Assembly: GCA_023430565.1 (NCBI GenBank)
Contig: JAEZAD010000290.1
Span: 1-7,661 of the forward strand
DNA: 7,661 nucleotides
Source: Verrucomicrobiota bacterium
GTDB taxonomy: Bacteria; Verrucomicrobiota; Verrucomicrobiia; Opitutales; Opitutaceae
Direction of reading: 5' to 3'
Shown: in pieces, positions 5,909 through 7,661 of the stretch
Layout: each line of letters opens with the position of its first letter
How positions within the stretch are numbered: position 1 is the first letter of the stretch
Notes under the pieces: model-generated
Seen by the model: the letters and a program-made list of their open reading frames with translations, nothing else
What the model was told of the DNA's origin: nothing
Database searches by the model: none
Program-made: the position numbers and the translations under genes

Positions 5909-7327
5909 ATGATCACCACCCGGGCGCGCGGCCTGGCCAACCTTCACGCGGGGGCGACGACGTTGTTTGTGGGCGTCTTTTTTTGGCTCTACGCGAACGT
6001 AATTTATCATGTGCCCTACGTGCGGCTGAGCCGGGACGTGAATCTGATCCCGTATTTTCTGTGCATGGTGGGCGGGATGGTGCTGTCGTCGCGCGAGATC
6101 GTGCGGCTGGCGGCGCGATTCCATGTGTTGAACTGGGTGGATGCGGCGCGGCTGGCGGGGCGGCAGACGGCGTTGATGGCGCTGCTGACCTTCACGATGA
6201 TGTTTGCGACGCAGGACCGGAGCATCAGCCGGCTTTTTCTGGGGACGTTTCTTGTGTGGAGCTGGCTTGGGTTGACGCTGTTGCATGCGCGGCTGCCGCG
6301 GGTGCTGGCGCGGATGGTGTTTCAAAAAGGCCATCGGCTGCCGACGGTGTTCATGGGAAAGGCGGAATCGTTTTCGCGGTTGAACGACTGGATCGGGGAC
6401 AAGGAGCCGTTGGGGATTTTTCCGGTGGGCGTGTTGTCGGACGATGCGCAGGCGGCGGGCGCGATGCCGGCGGGCGTGCCGTGGCTGGGACAGGCGCGGG
6501 AGCTGGGGCGGGTGTTGGAAGGCGGGCAGGTCGCGCAGGTGGTGCTGTTGGAGTTTCCGGCGAGCGACGCGGAGGCGCGGACGATCGTGCAACAGTGTCA
6601 GGACGCGGGCTGCCGGCTGCTGATCCACAACAATCTCGAGGAGCGCTACACGCATCCGCTGGTGCCGATCACGGAGGAAGGACGACATTTCTACACGCTG
6701 CAGGAGGAGCCGCTGGAGGATCCGTTGAACCGGCTGACGAAGCGGGCGTTCGACGTGGCGGTGGCGTTGCCGGTGGTGGTGCTGGTGCTGCCGCCGCTGT
6801 GCCTGTGGGTGTGGCTGATGCAGCGGGTGCAGGCGCCGGGGCCGTTGTTTCACATCCGGGAGCGGCGGGGGATGCGGGGAAATGCGTTTGCGATGGTGAA
6901 GTTTCGCTCGATGTATGCAAAAACCGGGGACGCCGCGGCGGAGGCGCAGCAGGCGCGGGCGGAGGACGAGCGGATTTTCCCCTTCGGGCGATTTTTGCGG
7001 CGGCGGAGCCTGGATGAGTTTCCCCAATTCTGGAACGTGTTGCGCGGCGAGATGAGCGTGGTGGGGCCGCGGCCGTATATGCCGATGCTCGACGAGGAGT
7101 TTCGCCAGCAGACGAAGGCGTATCGCACACGGCATCTGGTGAAGCCGGGGATCACGGGGCTGGCGCAAAGCATGGGTTTTCGCGGGGAGATTCTGGAGAG
7201 CGAGATGCTGCGGCGGCGGCATCATTGGGACGTGCACTACATCACGCACTGGTCGCTTTGGCTGGATCTGCAGATCACCGGGAAGACGCTGGCGCAGGTG
7301 TTTTTTCCGCCGAAGACGGCGTATTGA
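5909..7327 (+). CDS. polyprenyl glycosylphosphotransferase (exopolysaccharide initiation)
   Basis: This 472-residue membrane protein is of the WcaJ/WbaP type, which transfers a sugar-phosphate from a nucleotide sugar to undecaprenyl phosphate as the first step of exopolysaccharide or glycan assembly. Four hydrophobic segments lie at about 13-34, 44-60, 86-101 and 108-126. A soluble central region follows (about 145-265), then a fifth hydrophobic segment at 281-305 that leads into the catalytic domain. The domain shows GPLF (311-314), KFRSM (331-335), the DE dyad D369/E370 (RRRSLDEFPQFWNVLRGEMS), GPRP (386-389), KPGITGLAQ (412-420) and a C-terminal WSLWLDLQITGKT. Length and order are normal. 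The start is ATG 5909 with GAAGG three bases before it. An open extension upstream to 5315 is antisense to another gene. The sugar cannot be told from sequence. No glycosyltransferase or export genes are beside it in the window. Confidence 0.88.
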   Translation: MITTRARGLANLHAGATTLFVGVFFWLYANVIYHVPYVRLSRDVNLIPYFLCMVGGMVLSSREIVRLAARFHVLNWVDAARLAGRQTALMALLTFTMMFATQDRSISRLFLGTFLVWSWLGLTLLHARLPRVLARMVFQKGHRLPTVFMGKAESFSRLNDWIGDKEPLGIFPVGVLSDDAQAAGAMPAGVPWLGQARELGRVLEGGQVAQVVLLEFPASDAEARTIVQQCQDAGCRLLIHNNLEERYTHPLVPITEEGRHFYTLQEEPLEDPLNRLTKRAFDVAVALPVVVLVLPPLCLWVWLMQRVQAPGPLFHIRERRGMRGNAFAMVKFRSMYAKTGDAAAEAQQARAEDERIFPFGRFLRRRSLDEFPQFWNVLRGEMSVVGPRPYMPMLDEEFRQQTKAYRTRHLVKPGITGLAQSMGFRGEILESEMLRRRHHWDVHYITHWSLWLDLQITGKTLAQVFFPPKTAY

Positions 7328-7334
7328 TTTCAAA

Positions 7335-7374
7335 CGCTGAAAAGCTGAAACGCTGACATGCTGAGACACTGCCA
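7335..7374. repeat. degenerate 8-bp tandem array before maf
   Basis: The core GCTGA recurs at exact 8-bp steps (7336, 7344, 7352, 7360), with a decayed fifth copy at 7368. The unit is close to CGCTGAAA, and divergence increases from left to right. The array begins 8 bp after the stop codon of the glycosylphosphotransferase gene and lies in the 96-bp gap before maf. It makes no hairpin, so it is not a terminator of the usual kind. Confidence 0.65.
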
Positions 7375-7423
7375 GACGGAGAAAACGTTGCATGAGGGCG
7401 GCGGGTCAACTTGCTCGCGAAGG

Positions 7424-7661
7424 ATGTCGAAAGAACCGGAACTGATACTCGCGTCGGCGTCGCCGCGGCGGAAAGAGCTGCTCGGGCAGCTCGGGTTGCC
7501 GTTTACCGTGGTCGTGGCAGATGTGACGGAGCATGAGGAGGAGACGACGGATCCGCGCACGATGGTGACGCACAATGCGGCATTAAAGGCGGACTGGGTG
7601 GCGGCACGGACTCCGGACGCGTGGGTGCTGGGTGCGGATACGACCGTGTTTTTGGACAATG
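7424..7661 (+). CDS. maf: Maf-family nucleotide pyrophosphatase (N-terminal part)
   Basis: The first 79 codons are present and the gene runs off the right edge. The N-terminus reads LILASASPRRKELLGQLG (7-24), the Maf signature with the conserved S-x-R-R loop. Further on come K55 in AALKA and GADTTV (70-75) with D72, the usual metal/nucleotide-binding Asp. Maf proteins hydrolyse nucleoside triphosphates to monophosphates, either canonical dTTP/UTP or modified bases, and are linked to house-cleaning and septum control. The subgroup cannot be decided from this part. The start is ATG 7424. GAAGG lies immediately before it, too close for a normal ribosome site, but no alternative start fits the family N-terminus better. 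The 96-bp gap upstream contains an octamer array, so maf may have its own promoter. Confidence 0.9.
   Translation, partial: MSKEPELILASASPRRKELLGQLGLPFTVVVADVTEHEEETTDPRTMVTHNAALKADWVAARTPDAWVLGADTTVFLDN

Noticed and set aside
5780..7393. 537-residue - strand frame antisense to the glycosylphosphotransferase gene
   Set aside because: R/H/P/Q-rich shadow, opposite a gene with all family motifs intact.

Overview
The window reads as a chromosomal stretch of a high-GC, Gram-negative-type bacterium that makes menaquinone. Codon choice, gene content and the style of the small repeats suggest Verrucomicrobia (Opitutaceae-like), but this is an inference from overall resemblance, without a search. 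The + strand is G-rich over C even where the gene lies on the - strand, so most of the bias looks replicational rather than coding.

Layout, left to right. The window opens with the last 27 codons of a spermidine-synthase-like protein (1-86). A 320-bp non-coding stretch follows, holding two identical copies of a 21-bp dyad-containing motif. Next is a translationally coupled pair, menC (407-1444) and menE (1444-2559), which makes o-succinylbenzoate and activates it with CoA. Facing them on the - strand is a hotdog thioesterase (2599-3009) that closely resembles the cyanobacterial-type DHNA-CoA hydrolase. Three menaquinone steps are therefore gathered here (OSB synthesis, OSB-CoA ligation, DHNA-CoA hydrolysis). 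MenF, MenD, MenH, MenB, MenA and the methyltransferase are not in the window. A 50-bp divergent gap separates the thioesterase from polX (3060-4880), a full-length family X DNA polymerase with a C-terminal PHP phosphoesterase domain, a repair-type enzyme.

The right half holds a small unrecognised + ORF (5023-5271) and a convergent unrecognised - strand gene with paired cysteines (5312-5770). A membrane-bound polyprenyl glycosylphosphotransferase (5909-7327), which would start exopolysaccharide or glycan assembly, comes next. The start of maf (7424 to the window end), a nucleotide pyrophosphatase gene, closes the window.

The most unusual signals are not genes. Three short arrays of degenerate 7-bp or 8-bp tandem units occur in the window: in the divergent promoter region before polX, inside the polX reading frame, and in the gap before maf. 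The other is the pair of 21-bp repeats upstream of menC. I see no phage, insertion sequence, CRISPR array, tRNA or rRNA, and nothing that amounts to a convincing new multi-gene system.
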